A DNA stretch of 64,000 bases from Gottfriedia sp002574545 (GCA_052180195.1 CP197469.1), one strand, 5' to 3'; positions 33,965 to 43,637 are shown, numbered from the stretch's first letter. Translations and numbers: made by a program. The notes: a model not told the origin generated them from the sequence alone.

Positions 33965-36457
33965 TTGAACATCATTCTATTTGAATTGAAAAAGTTCTGG
34001 CGTAAACGGAGTTTTCTTTGGATATCAGTCGTAATTTTATTATCTGTAAGTGGAAACTTTGTACAAAATTACCTGCAAAAATCAACACTGCAAGCCAGAG
34101 CCGAACAAAAGATTCAGCCTTACATAGAAGAAACAGATAAAATTTACCAAGATTTACAAAGCCGTCAAAGCGATAAAAAGATTGATGAAATGCAAATAAG
34201 ACAACTTGAACATATCATAGAAGTTGGAAAAGCTTTGTATAATTGGAAACTTTCAATTACAAATAAAGCGTGGGATAAGATACCAAATTATGAACATGAT
34301 TTTTTAAGAGGTTTGGTACAGTACTCTAAGTACGGTGGAGAATTTCACTCACTTCAAGGAGTTGAAAGAAACCAAGCAATTGCTAAGAATGAGTGGTTGA
34401 TTAAACACGATCTTCCGTACAATGACGAAGAATATCCTTTAGCACCTATGTTATTTTTAAAAGAAAATACAAAAATATTATTTGGTGTTGTTGGTGTTAT
34501 AGTATTATTAATTTTATTCGGAAATATAATGGTCATCGAAAAAGAACAGAATACTTGGTTGTTTTTAACTACTCAGCCGATTCCGAACTGGAAACTTATT
34601 TTTGGTAAGTTATTTTGTTTACTAATAATAATGGCTACATTTATAGTATTCGTCATAGGTATAGGATCTGTTGTTCCTTTGATATTTGATCACCAAAAGA
34701 TAAATTTTCAATACCCTCAATTAGTCGGTTCTGGTGAAACGTTTATTATTATTCCAACGATTACTTACATAATGAGAGAAATAGTTCTGTTTATAAATAC
34801 ATGTCTAATAACTTTTGGTATTGTATTTCTCTTAAGTAGAGGAATAAAAAATTCTTTTACTGTTTTTATATTTACCTGTTTTATTTTGATTGTAGGCATA
34901 TCCTTTACTGAATTGAAACGGTTTTTACAAACCATATGGAATCCATTCCAATCTTTTCAATATAACGAAATACTTAATCAATCACCTAATAGTACAGTAT
35001 GGAGTTTACTTTTCTTCGCTATTATTTGGAGTCTCAGCTGCGTGTTACTATCCGTTTTTCTACCTAAAAAGGAAATTGGATTATTAAATTCTTCCTATCT
35101 TTTACCATTTCAGAAGGGAAAAACTAAAATTAGCGCTAATCCTTTATTGGTAGCGACTCTGTTTGAATATCGAAAAGTTCGACGTAAAGGTTTGTTCAGA
35201 CAGGTGAACATTTTCCTTTCAATTTTAATTATATTTGGTTATTTTGTTTTATCTGACCAAACGCAAGAAAAGAAAAAATCATATTTCCTAGAGTTAAAAC
35301 AATCTGAACACGTCATTGAAAGTGTTGTATATCCAGATATGAAGGAAGAAATTGCAATACTAGAAAAAGAATCGCAGGGTTCTGATTTGCAGGAACAGCT
35401 AGAAGATTTGAAAAAGGGAGAAGCAATCTTACTAGAAACACTTCAAAAAAGCAATGCAGCGGTATCCAGCTATAAAAAAGGAAATTGGACTCCTCTATAT
35501 GAATATCAGTTATTTCAAGCTCGTTTTGCTAATAAAGAATTTGATTCAGGTAATCTGCAAAATGCCTTTAAGGATACATTAGGTCAGTTCACAATTGATG
35601 TTAGTATAGCTGAAAAGAAATGGCTTATAGATCATCAGATTAAACCTGTATTTTCAGGAGATTTTCTACCAACTTTTTTTTCAAACGAAAAAGATAACTC
35701 AAATAAATGGTTAGAAGTGAATCAAAGATTAGATAATAGTGGGCTTTATTCGCTTTATATGTTCTTTAAAGATTATTTTTATTTAGTTCTAATCGTTATA
35801 TTAGTATTGATATTTGGATCAGGATTTGCAAGTGAAAGAGGGAAAAAGTATACTCTGCGTTTTTTAAAGACACAGCCTATCACTTCCAAGCAAATTTTTT
35901 TAGGAAAAGTGTTTAATTCTACTATCCTATCATTTTTAAATTGTTTTGGACTGTTTTTATATGTATTAATAATAGGGACATTGTTTAATCGTTTCGGCGA
36001 CTGGAAATATCCTATATTATTTTATGACCACCCAACAATTGCAGGTTCTTCAACCTATACTGGCACGATATCATATAGGGGGAATGGATTTCATTTTAGT
36101 CCACTAGGAGTCAATTTAATGCAAAGTATTGTGTTATTATTGTGCTTACTATTATTTACAATTGTATTGTCTCAATTAATTTCATTGTTTTTTAACAATT
36201 CTTTAGGAGTTTTTTCGTCTACGATATTAATAGTGTCAATAGGATATATAGCCAGTACACAGATACTTACTAAACATGCATACCTATCTCCGTTTACGTA
36301 CTTTGACGTTGCAAAAACCACTAATGGGGAACTGTCAATATTGTTTAATCAACCTAGTATAAGTGTTCAAATTGGTTGTCTGGTCCTTATTTTATCAACT
36401 CTTATTTTGTTACTAATTGGATATTTAGTAACCAGTAGAAAGAATATGACTTCTTAA
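33965..36457 (+). CDS. Double-length ABC-2-type permease
   Basis: The TTG at 33965 is 8 nt after gagggg. A GTG at 33956 overlaps the ABC stop. The roughly 830-residue protein looks like two ABC-2 permease halves fused. Each starts with a basic helix (FELKKFWRKRSFLWISVVIL at the N-terminus, FEYRKVRRKGLFRQVNIFLS near residue 400), then a long extracytoplasmic coiled stretch with EEI/KIYQDLQ or LEKESQGSDL, then several membrane helices. So one chain may supply both membrane halves of the exporter, partnering two copies of the ATPase. It has no downstream partner. Confidence 0.85.
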   Translation: MNIILFELKKFWRKRSFLWISVVILLSVSGNFVQNYLQKSTLQARAEQKIQPYIEETDKIYQDLQSRQSDKKIDEMQIRQLEHIIEVGKALYNWKLSITNKAWDKIPNYEHDFLRGLVQYSKYGGEFHSLQGVERNQAIAKNEWLIKHDLPYNDEEYPLAPMLFLKENTKILFGVVGVIVLLILFGNIMVIEKEQNTWLFLTTQPIPNWKLIFGKLFCLLIIMATFIVFVIGIGSVVPLIFDHQKINFQYPQLVGSGETFIIIPTITYIMREIVLFINTCLITFGIVFLLSRGIKNSFTVFIFTCFILIVGISFTELKRFLQTIWNPFQSFQYNEILNQSPNSTVWSLLFFAIIWSLSCVLLSVFLPKKEIGLLNSSYLLPFQKGKTKISANPLLVATLFEYRKVRRKGLFRQVNIFLSILIIFGYFVLSDQTQEKKKSYFLELKQSEHVIESVVYPDMKEEIAILEKESQGSDLQEQLEDLKKGEAILLETLQKSNAAVSSYKKGNWTPLYEYQLFQARFANKEFDSGNLQNAFKDTLGQFTIDVSIAEKKWLIDHQIKPVFSGDFLPTFFSNEKDNSNKWLEVNQRLDNSGLYSLYMFFKDYFYLVLIVILVLIFGSGFASERGKKYTLRFLKTQPITSKQIFLGKVFNSTILSFLNCFGLFLYVLIIGTLFNRFGDWKYPILFYDHPTIAGSSTYTGTISYRGNGFHFSPLGVNLMQSIVLLLCLLLFTIVLSQLISLFFNNSLGVFSSTILIVSIGYIASTQILTKHAYLSPFTYFDVAKTTNGELSILFNQPSISVQIGCLVLILSTLILLLIGYLVTSRKNMTS

Positions 36458-36716
36458 ATGCACTAGCTTATGTGTTTTTTGAACAAGATGATTAACTGTG
36501 TAGTCGATTTTTATAAGTATGCACAGCATGCACATAATCCTGACTAGTGATACTAATAATAAAAATAATGGAGATGAATTTGTTTTGTATGAAGATTCAA
36601 GAAAACAGATACTATTCTTGACAATCTAAGTTATGTTGTATATGAAAAAAATAATGAAACTTTTCAAAATATGCCTTTAATATAGCGAATGCTTGTTAGG
36701 GAAGAGAAACAACAAG
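36458..36716 (+). other. Decayed coding fragment
   Basis: Near 36570-36684 two frames in succession give protein-like text: DEFVLYEDSRKQ, then after a frameshift ILDNLSYVVYEKNNETFQNM and PLI before a stop. There is no start or ribosome site. It is probably a small frameshifted remnant of unknown family. Confidence 0.35.
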
Positions 36717-36750
36717 GACAGACACAAAAAAAGAGTGTCTGTTTTTTATT
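36717..36750 (+). terminator. Rho-independent terminator
   Basis: Stem acagacac / gtgtctgt around an A-rich loop, with a T run. No intact gene precedes it directly. Confidence 0.7.
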
Positions 36751-36782
36751 TAATATGTATTGACATGATATGTTGGTTAGAA

Positions 36783-36852
36783 TGGAAAGATCGTTGGGAG
36801 ACGGAAGGCTGGGCAAGTTTATGGCATATAATAATTATGCGTGAATTAAATC
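36783..36852 (+). pseudogene. SpoVR fragment (remnant 2)
   Basis: The frame reads RWETEGWASLWHIIIMRELN, which matches the SpoVR segment NEGWASYWHIRIMRELN in remnant 1. Homology ends at 36852, where a reversed piece of a metallophosphoesterase gene begins. Only about 23 codons survive, so it cannot be functional. It marks a rearrangement joint. Confidence 0.75.
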
Positions 36853-36972
36853 CATGTCTCCTAAACAATAAATATGTTCAACGTCAAGTTCACTTTCAAT
36901 ATCATGAATAACGGCACGTAATGCTGAACTATTTCCATGAACATCTGTAATGACCGCAATTTTTCTTCCCAT
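36835..36972 (-). pseudogene. Truncated metallophosphoesterase N-terminus
   Basis: From the ATG at 36972 (preceded by taggagatgtatttt) the minus strand encodes MGRKIAVITDVHGNSSALRA and then HIYCLGDM before sequence from the spoVR remnant and a stop: 45 residues. DVHGN and LGD are the first two metal-binding motifs of calcineurin-like phosphoesterases. The remaining motifs are lost, so this is a dead fragment. It resembles the intact phosphoesterase at 42.9 kb but is not identical to it. Confidence 0.75.
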
Positions 36973-37116
36973 AAAAATACATCTCCTACTTCTTCTTGAA
37001 CATAAAATAACTATTTTTTTAATTCTATATTCCTAAGAAAGTACCTCCTTTCTTAAGAAACTATCCTGTAATTATGTTGAATATGGAAAATTGTATCTTA
37101 TAAAAAAATATTTGAG

Positions 37117-37352
37117 AGAAACAAGGCAGACAAGTTTTTTTGCATAAAAGAATTATGCAGTACTGAATCTAGAATCGAATAATCAAAGCATAATGTAGGA
37201 GTTCAGTAGTCAAAAACAAGCATTAACTCGTATAATTTAGATTTAAAAGTATTTGAAGAAATTGACTATCAATAAAATGATCCAACGAAAGAAATAAAGG
37301 ATTAGGCGTTATACCTGATAGCTCATTTATACGAAACTACTAAACGGAAGAA
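37117..37352 (+). pseudogene. SpoVR fragment, heavily decayed (remnant 3)
   Basis: At the nucleotide level this stretch follows the spoVR remnant at 29.87 kb: aaggc..gcaagtt, gaattatgc, aatgtaggag, gtcaaaaacaagcattaac, ttaggcgtta, tcatttat.cgaaactact. It has many small deletions, in-frame stops and loss of a block of about 50 bp before the last match. It is an older copy of the same region. The sequence from 37353 to the next gene shows nothing recognisable. Confidence 0.7.
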
Positions 37353-37549
37353 ACAGTTTCTCCACTATATGGTAAAATGGGAGTACAGTAACTTCACCGT
37401 ATTTTGTATTTAACGAGCAATTTGTTTATAAACTTGTAGAATATTCAACTATGACAGTCCATTTGTTGAAGAGCGATATGGATATTATTCAATCCTATAC
37501 TTAAAAAAAGTAATTGCAAAATTAATAGTTTAGAAGGAGAAAAATAAGG

Positions 37550-37945
37550 ATGAATGAATTAATTGTATTTGGTGAACTTCATAAATATATAAACAGTTTA
37601 GGTCCTATGAAATGTACGATGGCTGCAAAGAGCCTATCGTTAGGGTATAAACCTATTTCCTTTAGTGGAGCATTTAAAAAATTTGCGACTTTATATGGAG
37701 ATAAAAAATACCATTGTTTAATTCTTCATGTAGATCCAGGTAATCCAGAATCTACAAAAGGAAAGGCTATTCAAAAAGAGGTACAAGAAATTTTAAATTT
37801 TGAAATTAAAGAAATGAGAAATTTTGTCCTGAAAAAACATGAAGTTTATGTTCCATTTGAAATAATAGATTCAAAAGAGAAGATGGAGCTTTTAAAAGTT
37901 ACCATAAAGTGTATATATGAAATTTTATTTAAAAAGAAATTTTAA
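37550..37945 (+). CDS. Hypothetical protein (131 aa)
   Basis: Intact frame with agaaggagaaaaataagg upstream of the ATG. It begins MNELIVFGELHKYINSLGPM, has an internal YHCLILHVDPGNPE and a lysine-rich C-terminal helix (MELLKVTIKCIYEILFKKKF). It is soluble, basic at the end, with no motif I can name. It stands alone in a degraded region and could be a recent arrival. Function unknown. Confidence 0.55.
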   Translation: MNELIVFGELHKYINSLGPMKCTMAAKSLSLGYKPISFSGAFKKFATLYGDKKYHCLILHVDPGNPESTKGKAIQKEVQEILNFEIKEMRNFVLKKHEVYVPFEIIDSKEKMELLKVTIKCIYEILFKKKF

Positions 37946-38045
37946 AAACATGCTTATTGTATAGATTTAACTTGATGTAAAAAAAAGTCATTGTTAGTGT
38001 GATTCTTAATATTACTCAAATGTGTAATATTAAGAATCAAAAAAT

Positions 38046-38096
38046 AAAGAGGGTGCCCCTTAAAGTTATAATCTTGGGACAGCCTCTTTTCTTTTT
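38046..38096. terminator. Bidirectional terminator
   Basis: A long imperfect stem (aaagagggtgcccc ... gggacagcctcttt) with a T run after it. It separates the 131-aa gene from the converging MFS gene. Confidence 0.8.
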
Positions 38097-39371
38097 TTAG
38101 TAATTTGTCGTTTTCGCTACTTCTTTATTATTAGGTTCGGAAACACGAGTTAAAAAGAAAATACCAATAACAAATAAAATAATTAGACTAAATACCCCCA
38201 TATTAGAACGGCCTGTAATTTGAGCTGTCAAACCGACTATTAATGGTCCCATGATCGATGCAAATTTACCGAATATATTATAGAAGCCAAAAAACTCGTT
38301 TGATTTTTCTTTAGGTACGAGTTTTGCGTAATACGAACGACTTAATGCTTGGATTCCACCTTGGGATGTGGCAACGAGCATAGCCAAAATCCAAAAGTCT
38401 AAAGTGGAATTTAAAAAGTAAGCATATATACAAACAATCATATAAATAATGATTCCAACATACAGCATAATTTTACTTGAAAACTGATCTGCAAGCTTTC
38501 CATAAATAATTGCAAAAGGGCAAGCAACAACCTGCGTGACAAATAAAATAATTAATAGATTTGTTGAACTGATTCCAAGGTCGGTTCCATAAGCCGTTGA
38601 CATCGTAATAATCGTTCCAACGCCATCGATATAAAAGAAATATGCAAGTAAAAATGTAAATAATGCACGATATTGTCGGATATTTTTAAACGTTTTTCCT
38701 AGCCTTTTAAAGCTATTTAAAACGGGATTTTGTTCAGGTTCAATAAAGTAATTTTGACGAACGTTTCGTATTAAAGGAATCGTAAAAATGCCCCACCAGG
38801 TTGCAGTAATAAGAAAGGCAATTTTACTTGCGAGAGTTGTTGAAATTGAAAGTAATTCCTTTTGAGCTAATACGATTAATGCAATACTAATGATAAATGG
38901 GATCGTACTACCTATATATCCGAAACTAAAGCCTCGAGCGGATACTTTATTCATACGTTCTTCTGACGTTACATCTACTAAAAAAGCGTCATAAAATACA
39001 TTCGCGCCCGCAAAGCCAATAGCTGTAATCGTATAACAGATTAAGAGTAAAAGCCAGTTATCATTCGGAATAATAGTAAGTAATGCAGTAAAGGAAACAC
39101 CGAGAGTAAAAAAGAAAGAAAAGAGCTTCTTTTTAAATCCTTTATAATCAGCAATTGTTCCAAGAATCGGACCTAACATAGCTAAAATAAATGTAGATAT
39201 TGCGATCGTATAACCTAAATATGCAGTTGAAGCAGAAGCACTTATTCCGGCTTTAGAAGCAGAAGCTTTATAAAAAAGAGGGAATACGGCAGTGCTAATA
39301 ATGATAGAATAAGCTGAATTGGCCCAATCGTAGAAAATCCAACTATTTTCTTGCTTCGTAAAACTCTTCAT
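38097..39371 (-). CDS. UMF1-family MFS transporter
   Basis: This 424-residue protein with about 12 membrane helices starts ENSWIFYDWANSAYSIIIST, the diagnostic opening of the UMF1 family (Atg22/YxiO-like). PILGTIADYKGFKKK is the first MFS loop motif, and SQGGIQALSRSYYAKLVPK is conserved in the second half. Fungal relatives export amino acids from vacuoles, while bacterial substrates are unknown. The ATG follows ttgggaggaaaaaact. It is transcribed alone, divergent from the flavoprotein reductase gene. Confidence 0.87.
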   Translation of the reverse strand: MKSFTKQENSWIFYDWANSAYSIIISTAVFPLFYKASASKAGISASASTAYLGYTIAISTFILAMLGPILGTIADYKGFKKKLFSFFFTLGVSFTALLTIIPNDNWLLLLICYTITAIGFAGANVFYDAFLVDVTSEERMNKVSARGFSFGYIGSTIPFIISIALIVLAQKELLSISTTLASKIAFLITATWWGIFTIPLIRNVRQNYFIEPEQNPVLNSFKRLGKTFKNIRQYRALFTFLLAYFFYIDGVGTIITMSTAYGTDLGISSTNLLIILFVTQVVACPFAIIYGKLADQFSSKIMLYVGIIIYMIVCIYAYFLNSTLDFWILAMLVATSQGGIQALSRSYYAKLVPKEKSNEFFGFYNIFGKFASIMGPLIVGLTAQITGRSNMGVFSLIILFVIGIFFLTRVSEPNNKEVAKTTNY

Positions 39372-39636
39372 GAGTTTTTTCCTCCCAATGATTAGTAACT
39401 GCTTTTTAAAAGGTTATAGACTAGATACTACTAATATTTTATTTATCCTCTACAGTTTTCAGTATATTAACAAAAAATTTTCTGTATAAGCTATGAAAAA
39501 GAAGAGAATCCTTAAGATTTTGGGACAAATGATAAAGAAAAGCACGAAAAAGGTAAAAAAGTCGTAGATGTTAATACATTATTTGCCACTTCTATGTTAT
39601 CTTATTTATATACACATTTGTTGGAGGTTAAGGATT

Positions 39637-40803
39637 ATGAAATCAGCTTTTGAAGAGACTAAAAATGAGAATATCCCATTTTCAAGAACTAATCCGTTTC
39701 AAGCGAAGGTTCTTAAAAATATTAATTTAAATGGAACAGGCTCAAACAAGGAAACAAGACATATTGAATTATCATTAAAAGGTTCAGGACTTACTTATGT
39801 CCCAGGTGCTGCACTTGGCGTAATCCCTTCAAATGATCCAGAGCTAGTTGCTGCTCTTATAAATGAAATGAAATGGGATGAAGAAGCAATTGTTACTGTT
39901 GGTAAGCAGGGTGAAACATTATCTTTAAAAGAAGCGCTTACATCTTACTTTGAAATTACACTATTAACGAAGAAAATCTTACAACAAGCAGCTGTATTCA
40001 CAGAAAATGAAGAGTTGAAAAACCTTGTTTTGGTTGAAAATGCAGCTAAACTAAAGGAATATTGCTATGGCCGAGATTTACTAGATATGTTACGTGATTT
40101 TGGGCCATGGAGTGCATCTGCTCAAGAAATCGTTTCATTATTAAGAAAAATGACTCCACGTCTATATTCAATCGCAAGTAGTATTGCTGCAAATCCAGAT
40201 GAAGTTCATTTAACAATCGGTGCTGTACGATACACTGCACACGGACGCGAACGTAAAGGTGTATGTTCTGTTTTATGTTCAGAACGTATTAAAGAAGGAG
40301 ATACACTTCCGGTTTATGTTCAAGCAAATAAACATTTCTATTTACCAGAGTCAGAAGACAAAGATATTATTATGGTTGGACCTGGTACGGGGATTGCACC
40401 ATTCCGTTCGTTTATCCAAGAACGTGCAGTCAATAAAGTTACTGGCCGTTCATGGCTATTTTTTGGAGACCAGCATGAAGCGTCTGATTTCCTATATAAA
40501 AGCGAGTTAGAAAAATACAAAGAAGATGGAGTATTAACTCGAATTGATACTGCATTCTCACGTGATACGGATCAAAAAGTTTATGTGCAACATAAAATGC
40601 TTGAACATGGTAAAGAATTGTATGAATGGATCGAAAAAGGAGCTTATTTCTACGTTTGTGGAGATAAAGAATATATGGCCAAAGACGTAAACGAAGCACT
40701 TATTACAATTCTTGAAAAAGAAGGTTCAATGGCTCGCGATGCAGCTGAAGCGTATCTAAAAGATATGCAAAAGCAAGGTCGTTACCAACGTGATGTGTAT
40801 TAA
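39637..40803 (+). CDS. Sulfite-reductase-type flavoprotein reductase lacking flavodoxin domain
   Basis: The start at 39637 (MKSAFEETKNENIPF) follows tgttggaggttaagg and gives 388 residues. The domains are FAD-binding (TPRLYSIASS, KGVCSVLC) and NADPH-binding (MVGPGTGIAPFRSFIQER, SWLFFGDQH, YVCGDKEYMAKDV), ending in the aromatic YQRDVY, as in CysJ. The FMN-binding flavodoxin domain that makes CysJ about 600 residues is absent, with its own ribosome site showing this is not an edge artefact. It could pass NADPH electrons to a separate flavodoxin or sulfite reductase. No cysI is adjacent. Confidence 0.85.
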   Translation: MKSAFEETKNENIPFSRTNPFQAKVLKNINLNGTGSNKETRHIELSLKGSGLTYVPGAALGVIPSNDPELVAALINEMKWDEEAIVTVGKQGETLSLKEALTSYFEITLLTKKILQQAAVFTENEELKNLVLVENAAKLKEYCYGRDLLDMLRDFGPWSASAQEIVSLLRKMTPRLYSIASSIAANPDEVHLTIGAVRYTAHGRERKGVCSVLCSERIKEGDTLPVYVQANKHFYLPESEDKDIIMVGPGTGIAPFRSFIQERAVNKVTGRSWLFFGDQHEASDFLYKSELEKYKEDGVLTRIDTAFSRDTDQKVYVQHKMLEHGKELYEWIEKGAYFYVCGDKEYMAKDVNEALITILEKEGSMARDAAEAYLKDMQKQGRYQRDVY

Positions 40804-40837
40804 TTATAAGTATTAGAATATCGTTTTATTGAAATAA

Positions 40838-40882
40838 AAAGTAACCCTTCGTTCCTGTTGGTACAAAGGGTTACTTTTTTTG
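40838..40882 (+). terminator. Rho-independent terminator
   Basis: A 12-bp stem aaagtaaccctt / aagggttacttt followed by ttttttt. It ends the flavoprotein gene. Confidence 0.88.
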
Positions 40883-41119
40883 TCATTAAAAACGGATCCT
40901 CTTCCTTAATTACGGAATTTTAGAATTTCTAATATGAAAGCCTTTCTGATTAATCTACCATTACACGTTGAAAATTGATCAGTTTTTCAAAGCACAAATA
41001 TATAATTTACTTCCTAAGAAAAATTTATTAGAAGATCCTAAAAAAACGTGATTTTCACCAATTATAAAATTCAACTAATAAAAAATAATAAATAAGTGGA
41101 CATGAAGGAGAAGAAGTCG
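40883..41119. other. Intergenic, no gene seen
   Basis: AT-rich sequence between converging genes, with no supported frame or structured element. Confidence 0.5.
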
Positions 41120-41680
41120 TTAAACAGAGGTTTTTTCTATTAAATACAAATCCCAATAAACTCTCGAAATAATCCAACCTAATAATAGACCACTAACGTT
41201 TAAGAATACATCATCGATATCCATCACTTTATTAGGATATTCTGTTACATAATTGATACAAAACTGAATAATTTCAATTGATAGAGACAACAAAATACCA
41301 AATGAAAAAATTTTATAAAACCTAAGAATTTTTCTTTTTAGTACTACATAGAGAACTGGAATTGGAAGCAACAATAGAATGTTACCAATTACTTGTATCC
41401 ATAAATCATATTCAATCGACTTAAGAATAGTCTGAAAGGGTGAAAGTTGATAATATAGCTTACTAGTTATTTCAGGATTTTTTTTATAGAAATACGTAAT
41501 TGGAAAGAAGACAACTTTTACTAAAGATAAATAGTAAAAAAACCATATCGTAAAATGATAAAATCTTTGCTTTGTAAATGTCTTAGTAATCCATTTTATT
41601 TTTATAAAATAAGCTATTATTCCTATCAAAAATACAAATGAAAATTCAATAGGATCTAATGTTACTGAAAATCCGTTCAT
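41120..41680 (-). CDS. VanZ family membrane protein
   Basis: This 186-residue protein has about five hydrophobic segments. The pattern LSPFQTILKSIEYDLWIQVIG, NILLLLPIPVLY, SIEIIQF and DIDDVFLNVSGLLLGW matches the VanZ-like domain. VanZ gives low-level teicoplanin resistance in van clusters, but most Bacillus members are of unknown role at the membrane. No other resistance genes are adjacent. The ATG at 41680 has a weak ribosome site, so the exact start is less certain. Confidence 0.8.
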   Translation of the reverse strand: MNGFSVTLDPIEFSFVFLIGIIAYFIKIKWITKTFTKQRFYHFTIWFFYYLSLVKVVFFPITYFYKKNPEITSKLYYQLSPFQTILKSIEYDLWIQVIGNILLLLPIPVLYVVLKRKILRFYKIFSFGILLSLSIEIIQFCINYVTEYPNKVMDIDDVFLNVSGLLLGWIISRVYWDLYLIEKTSV

Positions 41681-41917
41681 GTTAGTATCCCCAAGATTAT
41701 TTCTTTTTTTAACCTATCCACTTTATTTTATCCTCCTTAAATTTAGGAATGGTAAAGACCCTCAATAATTAAATCGGAGGAAAATAAAAGAAAATTAATA
41801 TCATATGTGAACAAAATGTTACCTTGCTAGAGTAAAAAAATATTGACATAGTTTTAAAAAAGGGATTTGTAGAATCATATTGAATTTTATATGTATAACT
41901 AGGAAGGAGGTGCTTTC

Positions 41918-42610
41918 ATGTACCTTGAAGAATTACGCTCAAGAGCAAGAGATACCTTGAGCGGGAATTGGAAAAAATTTGTTGGATATACGATCATCGT
42001 ACTACTGCTAACTACATTCGTTGAAAATCGACTTTCTACATACTTTCCGAATCCCATTGAAAATAATTTGACGAAATACATATCCTATGTAATTGATTGG
42101 AATGATTACCTAACACTTATTTATAGTTTATTTATTACGGCAATTATTACAATTGGGAGTACAAGGTTATATACCTTTGCGACAAAGGAAGATGTGCAAC
42201 CTTATTCATTACAAACAATATTTTATTATTTTAGAAATTTGAACTTATATTTAAATGCATTTTTACTAAATTTCTTAACTTATTTATATTCTACGCTTTG
42301 GACATTACTTTTGATTGTTCCTGGCATTATAAAATCATATTCATATAGAATGGCCCCATACATATTTATTGAAGAACCTCATCTGACTCCTAATGATGCC
42401 ATTACGAAGAGTAGGAGAATGATGGATGGATATAAGTGGAAATTGTTTTGTTTAGACATCTCTTTTATAGGTTGGATTATTTTATGCATATTAACGGTTG
42501 GGATTGGGTTTTTGTGGTTGTTTCCGTATATGAATGCAAGTGAGGCACATTTTTATCATGAATTAAAAAATAAAGAAAATGACTCAAATATTGGTGTAAA
42601 AGGTATTTAA
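41918..42610 (+). CDS. DUF975 family membrane protein
   Basis: This 230-residue protein has about five membrane helices. The start MYLEELRSRARDTLSGNWKK and the late ITKSRRMMDGYKWKLF plus FIGWIILCILTVGIGFLWL and YMNASEAHFYHEL are DUF975 hallmarks. The family is widespread in Firmicutes with no established function. Tyr/Ser-rich extracytoplasmic loops are short. aggaaggaggtgctttc before the ATG is an excellent ribosome site. A weak terminator (42617-42663) follows. Confidence 0.85.
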   Translation: MYLEELRSRARDTLSGNWKKFVGYTIIVLLLTTFVENRLSTYFPNPIENNLTKYISYVIDWNDYLTLIYSLFITAIITIGSTRLYTFATKEDVQPYSLQTIFYYFRNLNLYLNAFLLNFLTYLYSTLWTLLLIVPGIIKSYSYRMAPYIFIEEPHLTPNDAITKSRRMMDGYKWKLFCLDISFIGWIILCILTVGIGFLWLFPYMNASEAHFYHELKNKENDSNIGVKGI

Positions 42611-42616
42611 ATCCAA

Positions 42617-42663
42617 AAAATGGCTGACCTATTTGAAATAATCAAGGACAGCCGTTTTTTTAA
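42617..42663 (+). terminator. Rho-independent terminator
   Basis: Imperfect stem ggctgacct / aggacagcc with a long loop, followed by seven T. Confidence 0.65.
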
Positions 42664-42869
42664 TTAGCTCTACAGTTTAATAAGAATAAACGAGGGGCTA
42701 CAAAATAGCTCCTTTTTCCTTTATACATAATAAGGAAGGATTAATAAACTTTTAAATTGAATTGGTTTATAATTACTTTATCAAGTATTAATGTTTACTA
42801 GTTTATTAGGCGTAATTTGATGGAGTCTTTGATGTAAAATGTAAATAGGATAGAACAGGAGGGAGCATC

Positions 42870-43589
42870 ATGACAAAAATAGCAATTATTTCAGATATCC
42901 ACGGAAATAAGACTGCATTAGAGGCAGTTTTAAAAGACATTCGCGCTAGGCAAATTGAGAGGATTTTTTGCTTAGGTGATCTAATTGGAAAAGGGCCTCA
43001 AGGCTCAGAGTGTATAGAACTTGTTCAAAAAAATTGCGAAAAAGTAGTTCGTGGCAATTGGGATGTATTTATTCAGTCACCTGCAGAAAATGATTTTATT
43101 CGATGGTTTAGAGACCGATTAACTGAAAAGGACTATCAATTTCTATCTTCATTACCTTTTCATATTGACCTAGAATTAAATGGACAATTAATTAGGTTCT
43201 TTCACGCTTCACCTAGAAGTGAATTTGAGAGGATTTTACCTTTTCATCCAATTGAAAAACGGTTAAGTATGTTTGAAAATAGTGAAATTACAAATTCAAA
43301 CGAGAATGAAAAGACTCCTGATATTATCTTTTATGGGGACATACATACTACTTTTATGGAAACTTTCAAAAACGGAATTTTATGCAATGTAGGAAGTGTT
43401 GGAAATTCCCTTGATTTGACGTCAGCATCATATGCGATTCTTGATGGATCTTATTCAACTAATTCGATCCAATTTGTAAGGGTAGAATATGATAGGGAAG
43501 CAGAACTGATGATTGCCGAAAAGTTAAAATTACCGGATCTAGAAAAATACCATGATGAAATAATGTTTGCAAAGTATAGAAATTCATAA
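42870..43589 (+). CDS. Calcineurin-like metallophosphoesterase
   Basis: This 239-residue protein has the metal-binding motifs in order: IISDIHGN (residues 6-13), CLGDLIGKGP, VRGNWD, FFHASPRSE and FYGDIHTTFME (GDxH), then NVGSVGN. Bacterial members of this branch (YfcE/ApaH-like) cleave phosphodiesters or phosphomonoesters with Mn or Fe, and the natural substrate is unknown. aacaggagggagcatc precedes the ATG. A dead N-terminal fragment of a related gene lies at 36.8 kb. It is transcribed alone and closed by a terminator. Confidence 0.88.
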   Translation: MTKIAIISDIHGNKTALEAVLKDIRARQIERIFCLGDLIGKGPQGSECIELVQKNCEKVVRGNWDVFIQSPAENDFIRWFRDRLTEKDYQFLSSLPFHIDLELNGQLIRFFHASPRSEFERILPFHPIEKRLSMFENSEITNSNENEKTPDIIFYGDIHTTFMETFKNGILCNVGSVGNSLDLTSASYAILDGSYSTNSIQFVRVEYDREAELMIAEKLKLPDLEKYHDEIMFAKYRNS

Positions 43590-43598
43590 TCTAAATGA

Positions 43599-43634
43599 AA
43601 AACAGTGGGAAACTGTATCTTCCCACTGTTTATT
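43599..43634. terminator. Bidirectional terminator
   Basis: A perfect 10-bp stem aacagtggga / tcccactgtt between converging genes, with A-rich and T-rich flanks. Confidence 0.85.
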
Positions 43635-43637
43635 TCA

